From positions 62,001 through 126,000 of the forward strand of contig NZ_NNRI01000008.1 of the NCBI RefSeq assembly GCF_002270415.1: a DNA stretch of 64,000 bases, written 5' to 3'. The notes under the pieces were generated by a model that had not been told where the DNA came from, searched no databases, and saw only the letters and a program-made list of their open reading frames with translations. The translations under genes and the position numbers were made by a program. Of the stretch, positions 38,826 through 47,946 are shown one piece after another; position 1 is the stretch's first letter; each line of letters opens with the position of its first letter. Source of the DNA: Mesorhizobium sophorae (GTDB lineage: Bacteria; Pseudomonadota; Alphaproteobacteria; Rhizobiales; Rhizobiaceae).

Positions 38826-40505
38826 TCAGGCCTGATAGGTGATCTTGGCGCCACAGATCGTCGTTACCGGATGCACCTTGTGCAACGCCTCCGGCGCGGT
38901 CGCCTCGATATCGGCCGAGAGCACCACCAGATCCGCCATATAGCCGGACTTCAGCACGCCCTTGCGGTGCTCGGCGAATTCGGCATAGGCGCCTTCGACG
39001 GTGTAGCCGGCGAGGGATTCATGCAGCGAGAAACTCTGGTCCGGGTCGCCTTCTGCCCACCGTTTGCGCAACACTGCCGCCTGGATGCCCAGGATCGGAT
39101 CGATCGGCGACACCGGCCAGTCCGACGCAAAGACCACACGCGCGCCGGCATCCTTCAAGGTCCGCCAGGCATAGCTCAACGGCCAGCGGGCCGGCCCGAT
39201 GCGCGATATGGTCGGCTCCAGCGGAAAATCCATGGCGCCAGGGGGGTGCGGCGGCTGCATGGAGGCGATAACGCCGAGTTCGGCGAAACGCGGAACGTCG
39301 GCGGTGGTGGTGACCTCGATGTGCTCAATCCGGTGGCGGCTGTCGCGCTTGCCATTGGCCTTCTGCGCCGCTTCGTAGCCGTCGAGCACCGCGCGCACGG
39401 CGCCGTCGCCGATCGAATGCACGGCGATCTGCAGCCCGCGTTTGTCGACGGCGACAGCCAGGTCGCTGAATTGTTGCGGCGTGAACAGTGGCTCGCCCAC
39501 CCAGTCCGGACGATCGGCATAGGGCTCGACCATGACCGCTGTCCAGGAATCCAGCACGCCGTCGTAGAACACCTTGACCATGCCCGATGACAACCACTCG
39601 CTTTTGTAGCGCTCGGCCATGTCGGACGCCTTGTCGAGCATGTCGAGCGTCATGAAATTCTTGTAGTGGAACGGTATCTGCACGCGGCAGGGCAGCCCTT
39701 CCTCGGCTTCGATCTCGGCCAGCAGCTCAAGCTGATAGAGATTGCCGTCCATGTTCTGGATCGAGGTGATGCCATGGCGCGCGCACCAGGCAAGCCCGCG
39801 CCGCATGATATCGCGGTCGGCGGCCCGCTCGGCCGCGGTCGGCATCGGATCCGGCTCGCCGCCGGTGGCCAGGCCCAGCCGCACCCGGCTTTCGCCGGCA
39901 AGGTCAAGCACAGGACCGAAGGCTTCGCCCTCGCGCAATTCGCCGCCGGCCAGGCCATCATCGCCCATGACGATCTCGTTGCCCGGGCCGAGCATGCGCC
40001 CATGCAGGATGCCGGCCATTTCCAGCGCCCTGGTGTTGGCCCACATGGTGTGATGATCGGGCGCCGCCATGCAGAAGGGGCGATCGGGCAAAATGGCGTC
40101 GAGATGGTGTCGTGTCACCCGCTCGCTGCCGAGCACCGTGTAGTCGACGCCCTGCCCGACCAGCATTTTCGCATCCGGCCGGGTTGGCGCATAGTCGCGG
40201 ATCGCCTTTTGCAGCGCCTCGAACCCGTGAATACCAGTGAGCTGAAGGTGGGCAAGTTCAGCCCCGCCTGAAAACAGATGCATATGGGCTTCGATGAAGC
40301 CCGGGATCACTGAACCGCCCTTGGCGTCGATGACCTTGGTGGCCGGTCCCTTGAGCTCTTCGATGGAGGCGCGGCTGCCGATGGCGATGATGGCGCCGTC
40401 CTTGACGGCAACAGCCTCTGTGGCGGGATTGTCATGGTCCATGGTCAGCACGCGACCGTTGATGACGATCAGATCAGCATTATGACCCGCACCCGTGACA
40501 GACAT
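38826..40505 (-). CDS. Amidohydrolase, YtcJ/N-substituted formamide deformylase-like
   Basis: A 559-residue metal-dependent amidohydrolase of the YtcJ subfamily. It has the N-terminal composite domain (DLIVINGRVLTMDHDNPA), the HxH metal motif in IPGFIEAHMHLFSGG, later histidines in IAVHSIGDGAV and HRIEHIEV, and the Asp in VVFASDWPVSPIDP. GGAG lies 6 nt before the ATG at 40505. It heads the minus-strand series leading into the polyamine transporter, and is divergent from the TetR/deacetylase pair. Hydrolysis of an N-acylated amine is plausible from the fold and context but unproven. Confidence 0.85.
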   Translation of the reverse strand: MSVTGAGHNADLIVINGRVLTMDHDNPATEAVAVKDGAIIAIGSRASIEELKGPATKVIDAKGGSVIPGFIEAHMHLFSGGAELAHLQLTGIHGFEALQKAIRDYAPTRPDAKMLVGQGVDYTVLGSERVTRHHLDAILPDRPFCMAAPDHHTMWANTRALEMAGILHGRMLGPGNEIVMGDDGLAGGELREGEAFGPVLDLAGESRVRLGLATGGEPDPMPTAAERAADRDIMRRGLAWCARHGITSIQNMDGNLYQLELLAEIEAEEGLPCRVQIPFHYKNFMTLDMLDKASDMAERYKSEWLSSGMVKVFYDGVLDSWTAVMVEPYADRPDWVGEPLFTPQQFSDLAVAVDKRGLQIAVHSIGDGAVRAVLDGYEAAQKANGKRDSRHRIEHIEVTTTADVPRFAELGVIASMQPPHPPGAMDFPLEPTISRIGPARWPLSYAWRTLKDAGARVVFASDWPVSPIDPILGIQAAVLRKRWAEGDPDQSFSLHESLAGYTVEGAYAEFAEHRKGVLKSGYMADLVVLSADIEATAPEALHKVHPVTTICGAKITYQA

Positions 40506-40762
40506 CGCGACTCCGCGCTTTTGACGACTGACTGAGACCGACAACCCTGTGCCCACGAGCGGCCATTCCACTGGAGCGGCGCTACGGACAAAAAACGATG
40601 CCAGCGTGCTGTCTTCGAAATTCCCCTTGTTATCCCTGAAGACAGCGTGGATAAAGAATGCGACTGTTTATTCGCGTTTGTCAACATGCGGAATTTGGAA
40701 TGTATTGTGGACAGCACCCTCCCCGTGTGTTGGGACCGGGCGGGGAACGGGGACATCAGGCA

Positions 40763-41416
40763 GTGAAGCGCAGTCTCGACCGCAAAACCAGGATAGCGCT
40801 CGAACCGCGCAAGCAGCCGCGCCAACAACGGTCGAGCAAGGTGGTCGACCGGATTCTCGACGCGGCGCTGATCCTGACGCGGGAGCAAGGAACCAAGACG
40901 CCGACGACGCTCGCCATTGCGCAGCGCGCAGGCCTGTCGGTCGGGTCGGTCTACCAATACTTCCCCAACAAGGAAGCCATTCTTCTGGACCTCGCCCGGC
41001 GCTGGCTGTCCTCCTTTCCCGAAGTGATCGAGAAGCGCATCAAGGTCCCCCGGCCCACCAACCGCGAAGAATTCCGGCGCGAAGTGCGCAAGCTCTTTAT
41101 CGACACGTCCAGTATCTATCTCGAGAACGCGACCCTGATGCCGGTGATCGAGGCCATTTCAGGCAATGCCGATCTCAGGCCTATCCAGGACGAATATGAC
41201 GAGCAGATCATCGCGCTTTACGCCGCCTGGCTGCGGCATGTGAATCCTGTTCTCGAAGACAAGATCGCCAAACGGCTCGGCCTTGTGATGATGGAGGTCG
41301 GGCACGCCTGCCGGCTGGTCGGACTGAAGAGGGATCGCAGGACATACAACCTCATCGAGGACGATGTGGAAACCATGTGGCTCGCTCTGGTGAGCCCCTA
41401 TCTCAACCTTGACTGA
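40763..41416 (+). CDS. TetR-family transcriptional regulator
   Basis: About 217 residues. The TetR helix-turn-helix is TPTTLAIAQRAGLSVGSVYQYFPNKEAIL, preceded by a basic arm (RKQPRQQRSSKVVDRILDAA). The start is uncertain: GTG 40763 gives VKRSLDRK and a typical arm length, whereas an ATG at 40658 would add 35 residues read from AT-richer DNA with no coding character. It is transcribed with the acetylpolyamine deacetylase gene 23 nt downstream and diverges from the amidohydrolase gene, so it probably represses one or both. Its ligand may be an (acetyl)polyamine; this is inference. Confidence 0.82.
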   Translation: MKRSLDRKTRIALEPRKQPRQQRSSKVVDRILDAALILTREQGTKTPTTLAIAQRAGLSVGSVYQYFPNKEAILLDLARRWLSSFPEVIEKRIKVPRPTNREEFRREVRKLFIDTSSIYLENATLMPVIEAISGNADLRPIQDEYDEQIIALYAAWLRHVNPVLEDKIAKRLGLVMMEVGHACRLVGLKRDRRTYNLIEDDVETMWLALVSPYLNLD

Positions 41417-41439
41417 TTTCGCACTTCGAGAGGAATTTC

Positions 41440-42471
41440 ATGAAGACTGTCTATTCGCCGCTTCATGCCGGCCATGCCGGCCAGATGGAACTGGTCACTG
41501 CCGCGATCGTGCCGGGTTTCGAAATGCCCTCGCGGGCCGAATTCATCAAGGCGCGGGTCGAAAGCGAGAAACTGGGTCCGATCGTCCTTCCGCTCGAGCA
41601 CGATCTTGCGGCCGCCAGGCGTATCCACAAGGCCGACTACATCGACTTCCTGCCGACGGTCTGGCCGCAATGGGTGGAAGCCGGTTTCAAGGGCTCGGCG
41701 ATGCCCTTCACATGGCCGACCCGCGGCCTGCGCGGCGACGTGCCGCCTAAGCGTATCGACGCCCTGCTCGGTTACTATTCCTTCGATGCCGGGGCTACCT
41801 TCGTCGAAGGCACATGGGCCGCGATCAAGTCGTCCTACGACGTGGCGCTGACCGCCGCCGGCCTGGTCAAGGGCGGCGAGGCATCCGCCTTCGCGCTCTG
41901 CCGCCCGCCCGGCCATCATGCGGGGGCCGGATTCATGGGCGGCTATTGCTTCATCAACAACGCCGCTGTCGCCGCGCAATGGTTCCTCGACCAGGGCGCC
42001 AGCCGTGTGTCCATCCTCGATGTCGACTACCACCATGGCAACGGCACGCAGGAGATCTTCTATGACCGCGCCGACGTGCAGGTCCTCAATCTGCACGGCG
42101 ATCCGATGGTCGAATATCCCTTTTTCCTCGGCCATGCCGATGAACGTGGTTCGGGCGCCGGTGAAGGCTTCAACATCAACTATCCGATGCCGTTCGGCAC
42201 TGACTGGGACGCCTGGAATGCCTCGCTTGAAGATGCCTGCGCCAGGCTTGCCGCTTACGCGCCGGACGTCGTCGTCGTCTCGCTCGGCGTCGACACTTTC
42301 GAGAAGGACCCGATCAGCCAGTTCAAGCTGAAGACATCGGACTATCCCAAGATCGGCCGCCGCATCGCCAGGCTCGGCCTGCCGACGCTGTTCGTCATGG
42401 AAGGCGGCTATGCCGTCGAGGAGATCGGCGTCAACGCCGTCGGCGTGCTGACCGGTTTCGAGGGCAGGTAA
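41440..42471 (+). CDS. aphA: Acetylpolyamine amidohydrolase, histone-deacetylase family
   Basis: A 343-residue zinc deacetylase of the HDAC fold. Zn ligands are Asp196 and His198 (LDVDYHHGNG) and Asp285 (LGVDTFEKDP). The active-site His pair is His159/His160 (RPPGHHAG) and the transition-state Tyr is Tyr324 (MEGGYAV). The N-terminal MKTVYSPLHAGH and the insert region resemble bacterial acetylpolyamine amidohydrolases, which release acetate from N-acetylputrescine and related amines, rather than acetoin-type AcuC proteins. GAGAGGAA lies before the ATG. The nearby polyamine ABC transporter supports the assignment. Confidence 0.86.
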   Translation: MKTVYSPLHAGHAGQMELVTAAIVPGFEMPSRAEFIKARVESEKLGPIVLPLEHDLAAARRIHKADYIDFLPTVWPQWVEAGFKGSAMPFTWPTRGLRGDVPPKRIDALLGYYSFDAGATFVEGTWAAIKSSYDVALTAAGLVKGGEASAFALCRPPGHHAGAGFMGGYCFINNAAVAAQWFLDQGASRVSILDVDYHHGNGTQEIFYDRADVQVLNLHGDPMVEYPFFLGHADERGSGAGEGFNINYPMPFGTDWDAWNASLEDACARLAAYAPDVVVVSLGVDTFEKDPISQFKLKTSDYPKIGRRIARLGLPTLFVMEGGYAVEEIGVNAVGVLTGFEGR

Positions 42472-42472
42472 A

Positions 42473-42517
42473 TGCCGTCGCCCCAAAGGCGTGAGCGATT
42501 TTGGGGCACCGACGGCA
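42473..42517. terminator. Hairpin between convergent genes
   Basis: TGCCGTCG plus CCCCAAA (42473-42487) pair with TTTGGGG and CGACGGCA (42500-42506 and 42510-42517), with a 3-nt bulge. The hairpin begins immediately after the deacetylase stop codon in a convergent gap. There is no strong T run, so termination activity is tentative. Confidence 0.4.
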
Positions 42518-42563
42518 GAAGCAAAACCAGGGACCGGGCGACGTTGCTTTCCGGTTCTCGCGA

Positions 42564-43757
42564 TCAAGTTGCGGCGCCGGTGCTCGGCACGACCGCCGGT
42601 GCGGCTGCCTTGCGTGAGCGGCCGAAATGATAGACCGCCGCCGCCGCGATGGCGCCGGCGGCCAGGATGCCCGCCGCCAGCACCGGCCGATACCAGAACC
42701 AGGCGATGGCGATCGTCGTCGTGCCGACCAGGATCGCCAGGAAGAAGGCGATGATGCCGGTGCCCATCCGCGCCATGCTGCCAAGGAACGGAATGACGTC
42801 GAGGATCACCCCGATCGGGCTGAGGAACAGGGCAAAGCCGATGGTCAGCAACAGCAGGCCGGCAGCGCGCAGCAGCCAGGTGATCAGCGTGTTTGCGCTG
42901 ACCGCTTCGGCAAACATCTTGTTGGCTGGGACAGTGCCGGTGTCGACCATCAGCAATTCGTCGCCGGCCACCGTCTGGTAGGGTTCGAACCGGCTGCCGG
43001 CCTGACGTGCCACGATGCTGACCACGCCGAGTGGCGCCAGTTCGTAGCCGATGCGGTAGTCGCCCAGCGCCGGCGTCGTCGTGTCGACGCCGAGATAGAT
43101 CTTGCCGTCGACGATGTTGAGCGGCCTGGCGCCGGTATAGGCGGCCTTGATCGCGGCTGACTGACTGGCCGACAGCGAATAGTCCTTGTCACCCTCGATA
43201 CGATCGAGCACCGGCTGATCGAGCGTGAAAGCACTGAGCTTGCCTTCCGGAATCTGGAAGGTACGGCTGTGGATTGCCATCGGCGGATTCTGGTGGCCGT
43301 CCGGCTTCTTGAAATCCGACGAGTCGATCTGGCTGTCGTCCCACACCTTCGAATAGCTGTAGGTGGTGACCGTCTCTTCGCCGCCGCCAAGTTTCTTGGT
43401 GGTCTCGGATTTGGACTCTTCCTTCCACTGGTACATCTCGACGTCGCGCGACAGGCGCAGCCCTTGCGCCGCGATACCGAAATCCGGATCGGACAGGCCG
43501 CTGTCCGCCGTCACCGGCCCGCTGACATGCACCAGCCTGCCGTCATTGGCGGCATCGACACTGTCGGCGCTGATAGAGACCACGGCGCCAGCCCCTTCGG
43601 CGAGCGAGCGTGCCGTCTGCACCGCGCGGCCCTCGTTCCAGAACAGGCCGATCACCATCAGCACGATCAAAAGCAGGCCGAAAATGACACCACCGACCGC
43701 GCGCTTGATCCGCCCGAACCACGAGACGGATGTAACTTCCCGAAATGAATCGCTCAT
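42564..43757 (-). CDS. TMEM43-family membrane protein
   Basis: A 397-residue membrane protein of the TMEM43 (LUMA) family. One N-terminal helix (AVGGVIFGLLLIVLMVIGLFW) with the adjacent NEGRAVQTA motif is followed by a large extracytoplasmic region (about 50-290) and three or four C-terminal helices (LLRAAGLLLLTIGFALFL onward). GGGGGAA lies close to the ATG at 43757; an upstream in-frame start at 43784 is less likely. In eukaryotes TMEM43 is an inner-nuclear-membrane protein; its bacterial role is not known. It is 63 nt downstream of the M16 peptidase gene on the same strand, possibly co-transcribed. Confidence 0.82.
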   Translation of the reverse strand: MSDSFREVTSVSWFGRIKRAVGGVIFGLLLIVLMVIGLFWNEGRAVQTARSLAEGAGAVVSISADSVDAANDGRLVHVSGPVTADSGLSDPDFGIAAQGLRLSRDVEMYQWKEESKSETTKKLGGGEETVTTYSYSKVWDDSQIDSSDFKKPDGHQNPPMAIHSRTFQIPEGKLSAFTLDQPVLDRIEGDKDYSLSASQSAAIKAAYTGARPLNIVDGKIYLGVDTTTPALGDYRIGYELAPLGVVSIVARQAGSRFEPYQTVAGDELLMVDTGTVPANKMFAEAVSANTLITWLLRAAGLLLLTIGFALFLSPIGVILDVIPFLGSMARMGTGIIAFFLAILVGTTTIAIAWFWYRPVLAAGILAAGAIAAAAVYHFGRSRKAAAPAVVPSTGAAT

Positions 43758-43820
43758 CGTTTCCCCCGAAACCAACAGTGCCAAGATTTGCGCGCGGCCG
43801 ACGGCCGCGCATTGAACCGA

Positions 43821-46730
43821 TCAATCGGCGTGGATTTGCGCACCGCAATCCTTGGCCGAAGCACAGGAATGCACTGCCCGCGTCGTGCCACCGTCGCCGA
43901 CCCGCCATGGCGAGGCGGACAGCGGCGCTTGCTGCTTGCCGCCGAAAAGGTCAAGCGCCCGCATCGCCGTCTGCTCGCCTTCCGCGTCGCGCTTGACGAT
44001 CTCGACATTCCTAACGCCGATCGCGGCAAGCTGCGGCATCACCACATCCGGGTCGCCTGCCACCACGATCAGCGACGGATCGAGCGAAGACAGTGCCAGC
44101 GCCTGCTTCTGCACCGCACCGAGCATCAGTTGGGTGCGCGCCGTCATCCGGCTCTGCTGGTCCTCCAGCGTCGAACCGGAGCCGACGGCACCGATCAGCG
44201 AACCGAACAGGCCGGCCGAAGTCTCCGCCGATCCGGCCAGCGCCCGGCGATAGACCGTGACCGTGCGGTCGACCTCGTCCTGCGCCACCGGCAAGGTGGT
44301 CAGGCCGGCAAAGCCTTTCAGGATCTCGGTGATCGCCGGACCGGTGTTGGCCCGCTCGACGGTGGTTGCCACCACCAGCCCGGACCCGACTTTCATCGGG
44401 CTCAAGAGATAGCTCGACACGCCATAGGAATAGCCCTTCTCCTCGCGGATCACCGAGTTCAGTCGGCTGGAGAAATCGTCGCCGAGCAGATTGGCGACCG
44501 CGGTCGATTCCGCGCGCTCGCCCTCGTCGGTGCCGGGCGCCGGCCGCGCCACGAACAGCGCCGACTGGCTGGCGCCGGGCTCGGGCACCAGCAGCACTTT
44601 CTGGCCGCCATTGAAATGCGCCCCAGGCGATGGCTCGACCGCATAGCCGGCGGCGTTATCCGCCCACGTGCCGAACGCCTTTTCGAGGCTTGCCGCCACC
44701 GTCGCGACCGGCATCGGACCGACGCTGTAGAACGTCACTGCCTTCGGCGTGAACTCCGTCTTGAAGGCGGCCCTGGCATCGTCGAGCGAGATCGAGGCCA
44801 GCGCCTTGGCCGACCAGTCGATCGCAGCCTTGTCAGGCACCTGTGGAATAAGCGCCGCCTTGGCCGCGCGGCCGGCAACGCCCGGCAGGTCCGCCTCGCG
44901 GCCATTGAGCCAGTCGACGGTCTGCGCCATCAGCACGCTCCAGTCGGCTTTGTCGAAACGCGGCTTCAGCACCGCATCGGCAAGCAGACCGACACCTTGG
45001 TCCAGTTTTTCCGGCGGCACGCCGAGCGTCATCGCGGTGGTCAGGTATCCGGCCTGGTAGCCGACGCTGGCACCGATATCGCTGGTCGCCTTGGCGAAGT
45101 CGGCCGAGCCGCGCTCGCCGGCGCCACGCGTTGCCATGCTTGCGGCAAGCTCGAGCAGCCCTTCCTTGCCTTCCGGCACACTGTTCCAGCCGCCGTCGGC
45201 GCTGGCCGCCACATAGACCATCGGCGCTTCCGGCATGGTGTAGTGGACGAGCTTGATGCCGTTCGACAGCGTCGCCGTTTCCATGGCGGGCAACACCGCC
45301 GAAGGCGCCTCGCCAGCCTGGTGCTTCGGAATATCGATCGCTGCCCGCTCCGGCGCCGTGAACGGCTGCGGCGTGCCGGACGATCCGATCAGCGCGTCGG
45401 GGTAGCCGCCGCGCGGACCCGGCTTCAACACCAGCACGCTTGCATCTTCCGGCCTCAGCAGCCGCTTCATCGTTGCTTCGACATCAGCGACGCTGGCGTT
45501 CTTGACGCGCGGATCGTCGACCAGCGCGCTTTGCGCGTCGCCGAGAATGTCGGCGTTGTAGGAAACCGTGCCGGCGCGATCCTTCAGCGCTTCGCTGCCG
45601 AGCCGCGTGGCCAGCAATATCCCGTTGCGCGCGCGTTCGACATCGGCCGCATCAAGCGGCATCTTCTGGAAATCCGCGAAAGCAGCTTTCATCGCGCTTT
45701 CGAGCGCTCCGGGCGTCACGCCTGCCGCCGCGCCGGCCTCGAAGGTGAAGCGGCCGCCAAGCAAACCGCCCGTCCAGCTTGCACTGGCATAGGTGGCGAC
45801 GCCTTGTTCCGAGACGAGGCGATTGCGCAGGAAACCGTATTCGCCATTGCCGAGCAGTTCGGCGGCGATGCTGAGCGCGCCATTGTCTGGCGATTGCGCC
45901 GCCGGGCCGCTGAAGCCGACCACGACGACGGGGCTCGGCACACGGTCCTCGAGCACCAGTTTCAGTCGCGCCTGCGTCGGCTCGGGCACTGCTGGCCGCG
46001 CCACATCGGCACCGCGCGGCACCCGGCCGAACGTGTCGGCAATCAGCGCCTTGGTGTCATCGACCTTGAGGTCGCCTACCAGCACCAGCACCGCATTGTT
46101 GGGCAAATAATAGGTGTTGAAGAAACCGCGCACGTCGTCCAGTGTCGCCGCATCGAGGTCGGCTACCGAGCCGATGACCATGCGGCTGTAGGGATGCGGT
46201 TTCGGGAACAGCCCTGACCAGAAGGCCTCCCAGCCGGATGCGCCGGCCTTGTCCAGCACGTTCTGGCGCATCTCGTTCTTGACCACCGAGCGCTGCAGGT
46301 CGAGCTTGGCCTGCGTTACCGAGCGGCCGAGATTGGCCATGCGGTCGGCTTCCAGCGACAGGATCATCGGCAGCGACGACGACAGCCCGTCGACATAGAA
46401 AACGGTGCCATCCTCGGTGGTCCAGGCATTGATTTCGTTGCCGAGCGCGGCATGGGCGCCGAACACGTTCGGCCAGGCCGGCGTGCCGGAAAACATCAGG
46501 TGCTCGAACAGATGCGCGAAACCTGAGCGGCCGGCGGGTTCATTCATCGAACCGACGCGGTAACGCAGGTTCATCACCACCTTCGGCGCCCGATGGTCAG
46601 GCACCAGCACCACCTGCAGCCCGTTGTCGAGCGCATAGGTGACAACAGGCTCGGCCTGTGCGGGGGCTACCGCCCACGCACCGATCAAGATCGCAAGCAT
46701 CACCGTGAACGCCAGGAAAACCCGCTTCAT
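43821..46730 (-). CDS. Exported M16-family zinc metallopeptidase, two-domain
   Basis: A 969-residue pitrilysin-type peptidase with a signal peptide (MKRVFLAFTVMLAILIGAWAVAPAQA). The inverted zinc motif is His73-Leu-Phe-Glu76-His77 (HLFEH), followed by NEINAWTTEDGTVFYVD. The second half (from about VLPAMETATLSNGIKLV) repeats the fold without a zinc motif, as in fused M16 proteins that form a closed chamber. GGGGTG lies before the ATG at 46730. It should act in the periplasm on peptides. It occupies the position next to visN where related rhizobia carry fliF, with no apparent functional link to motility. Confidence 0.88.
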   Translation of the reverse strand: MKRVFLAFTVMLAILIGAWAVAPAQAEPVVTYALDNGLQVVLVPDHRAPKVVMNLRYRVGSMNEPAGRSGFAHLFEHLMFSGTPAWPNVFGAHAALGNEINAWTTEDGTVFYVDGLSSSLPMILSLEADRMANLGRSVTQAKLDLQRSVVKNEMRQNVLDKAGASGWEAFWSGLFPKPHPYSRMVIGSVADLDAATLDDVRGFFNTYYLPNNAVLVLVGDLKVDDTKALIADTFGRVPRGADVARPAVPEPTQARLKLVLEDRVPSPVVVVGFSGPAAQSPDNGALSIAAELLGNGEYGFLRNRLVSEQGVATYASASWTGGLLGGRFTFEAGAAAGVTPGALESAMKAAFADFQKMPLDAADVERARNGILLATRLGSEALKDRAGTVSYNADILGDAQSALVDDPRVKNASVADVEATMKRLLRPEDASVLVLKPGPRGGYPDALIGSSGTPQPFTAPERAAIDIPKHQAGEAPSAVLPAMETATLSNGIKLVHYTMPEAPMVYVAASADGGWNSVPEGKEGLLELAASMATRGAGERGSADFAKATSDIGASVGYQAGYLTTAMTLGVPPEKLDQGVGLLADAVLKPRFDKADWSVLMAQTVDWLNGREADLPGVAGRAAKAALIPQVPDKAAIDWSAKALASISLDDARAAFKTEFTPKAVTFYSVGPMPVATVAASLEKAFGTWADNAAGYAVEPSPGAHFNGGQKVLLVPEPGASQSALFVARPAPGTDEGERAESTAVANLLGDDFSSRLNSVIREEKGYSYGVSSYLLSPMKVGSGLVVATTVERANTGPAITEILKGFAGLTTLPVAQDEVDRTVTVYRRALAGSAETSAGLFGSLIGAVGSGSTLEDQQSRMTARTQLMLGAVQKQALALSSLDPSLIVVAGDPDVVMPQLAAIGVRNVEIVKRDAEGEQTAMRALDLFGGKQQAPLSASPWRVGDGGTTRAVHSCASAKDCGAQIHAD

Positions 46731-47235
46731 GATCACCCCCCATGCCGATGGCCGCGAACAAGCGCTGCCCATCTCGCCCAGCCCGACCGAAGGGACGCCC
46801 ATCCCTGCTGGTCAGCGGAAACCTATCGGAATCGATCGGCCCTCGATATGCCAACTTAACAACAACGTCTGGCTTTTTCGTGTCGGCGTTTCTGTGACCC
46901 AGGGTGGTGAAAGGGCTTGGGAGTCCGCCTCTGAGTCGCATGCGAGTCCATCGGATTCGATTTTGTCAAATCGCGTTTGATGTCAGATTCAACTGCGGGT
47001 AGATTAGACCCGAATCAGCCGGTCCTTGGGGGGCGCGGCAACCACCCAAAGTCTCTTGCTCCGGAGTTTTCCGGCACCAGACGCGGACGGCTTCGCGTTC
47101 CCTGAATGGATTCGGATCTGGTTGGCGCAGCCCTGCGCCAAGCGTGTGTCTTCGTCAAAGTAATGCGTATTCAGGTTCGGCGGCTGGCACCCAGCATCCG
47201 GACAGCAGAAACGATTCCGGCCAAAAGCAACAAGA
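46731..47235. other. 505-nt intergenic region between the M16 peptidase gene and visN
   Basis: No convincing gene is present. The base composition is less GC-rich than in the flanking genes around 46840-47010, as expected for divergent promoters of the peptidase and visN. Short repeats of GGATTCG occur (about 46953 and 47108), and a perfect hairpin lies at 47122-47141. Confidence 0.6.
47122..47141 (+). promoter_or_regulatory. Perfect hairpin in the visN leader
   Basis: TTGGCGCA (47122-47129) pairs with TGCGCCAA (47134-47141) across a GCCC loop, 94 nt upstream of visN. There is no following T run, so it is more likely a binding dyad or leader structure than a terminator. Confidence 0.3.
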
Positions 47236-47946
47236 ATGAGCAGTCCCGCCGCGCTTCTTCAATCCGATACATTGGGCTCGCGCCTGACGTCGCGCGGTGA
47301 TCTCACAAGCTTTTTCATGCAGCTGACCGCCGAGATCGGCGCCGACAGCTACATGCTGGTTGCCATTGTCCACGACCAGGACCGCAACGATGCTCGCATC
47401 GTTTCGTCCAACTGGATTTTCGACGCCATCGAACTGATCGGCAAGCGGCTGATCGCCGGGCTTGCACAAGGCGCGCTCACCGTTGCGCCCGGCATCCGCC
47501 CGAGACCGCTGGTGGCGTCGCAGGCGCCCGAGACGGACGGGTTGATCACGGGCGAGGAGGCCCGCCTTCTCGATGTGCTCGGTCACGCCGAGGTCTATTC
47601 GCTCAAGCTGAATGTCGGCCGGCAGCGCCTGTTCGCTCTGTTCTCGGCAGCGACTGCCGGTAGCATCGACCAGCCGGCGCTGATGAAGGCGCAGCTGAAA
47701 TGCTGCTACGCGCTCTCGCACATCCCGCAGCTGATTGCCGCCGCCGCCATGCAGGATCCGCTGTCGGACCGCGAGCGCGAATGCCTGTTCTGGGTCTCCG
47801 AAGGCAAGACCACCGACGAGGTCGCCGTCATCCTTGGCGTCTCCTCCAACACCGTCAACAGCTACATCACCCACGCCATCCAGAAATTCGCGGCCAGCAA
47901 CCGCGCGATGGCCATCGCCACGGCGATCAGGAGCGGCATCATTTGA
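47236..47946 (+). CDS. visN: LuxR-type motility master regulator VisN
   Basis: A 236-residue LuxR-family protein. The C-terminal helix-turn-helix (LSDRERECLFWVSEGKTTDEVAVILGVSSNTVNSYI) follows an N-terminal ligand-sensing-like domain. In Sinorhizobium VisN works with VisR as a heteromeric activator at the top of the flagellar cascade, acting through Rem. The assignment rests on the LuxR type, the tandem pair and the location at the edge of the flagellar island. The stop codon overlaps the visR start (TTGA). The ribosome-binding site is weak. A 505-nt upstream region suggests complex control. Confidence 0.8.
   Translation: MSSPAALLQSDTLGSRLTSRGDLTSFFMQLTAEIGADSYMLVAIVHDQDRNDARIVSSNWIFDAIELIGKRLIAGLAQGALTVAPGIRPRPLVASQAPETDGLITGEEARLLDVLGHAEVYSLKLNVGRQRLFALFSAATAGSIDQPALMKAQLKCCYALSHIPQLIAAAAMQDPLSDRERECLFWVSEGKTTDEVAVILGVSSNTVNSYITHAIQKFAASNRAMAIATAIRSGII

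Noticed and set aside
43788..46217. An 809-codon open frame on the plus strand
   Set aside because: Antisense to the M16 peptidase gene, whose signal peptide and zinc motif are clear; this frame is a codon-bias artefact.
47106..47300. A 64-codon open frame in front of visN
   Set aside because: It overlaps the visN start in another frame and lacks a ribosome-binding site and recognisable features.
47700..47942. A 5' extension of visR to 47700
   Set aside because: This stretch is the out-of-frame coding sequence of visN; visR similarity begins at the TTG at 47943.
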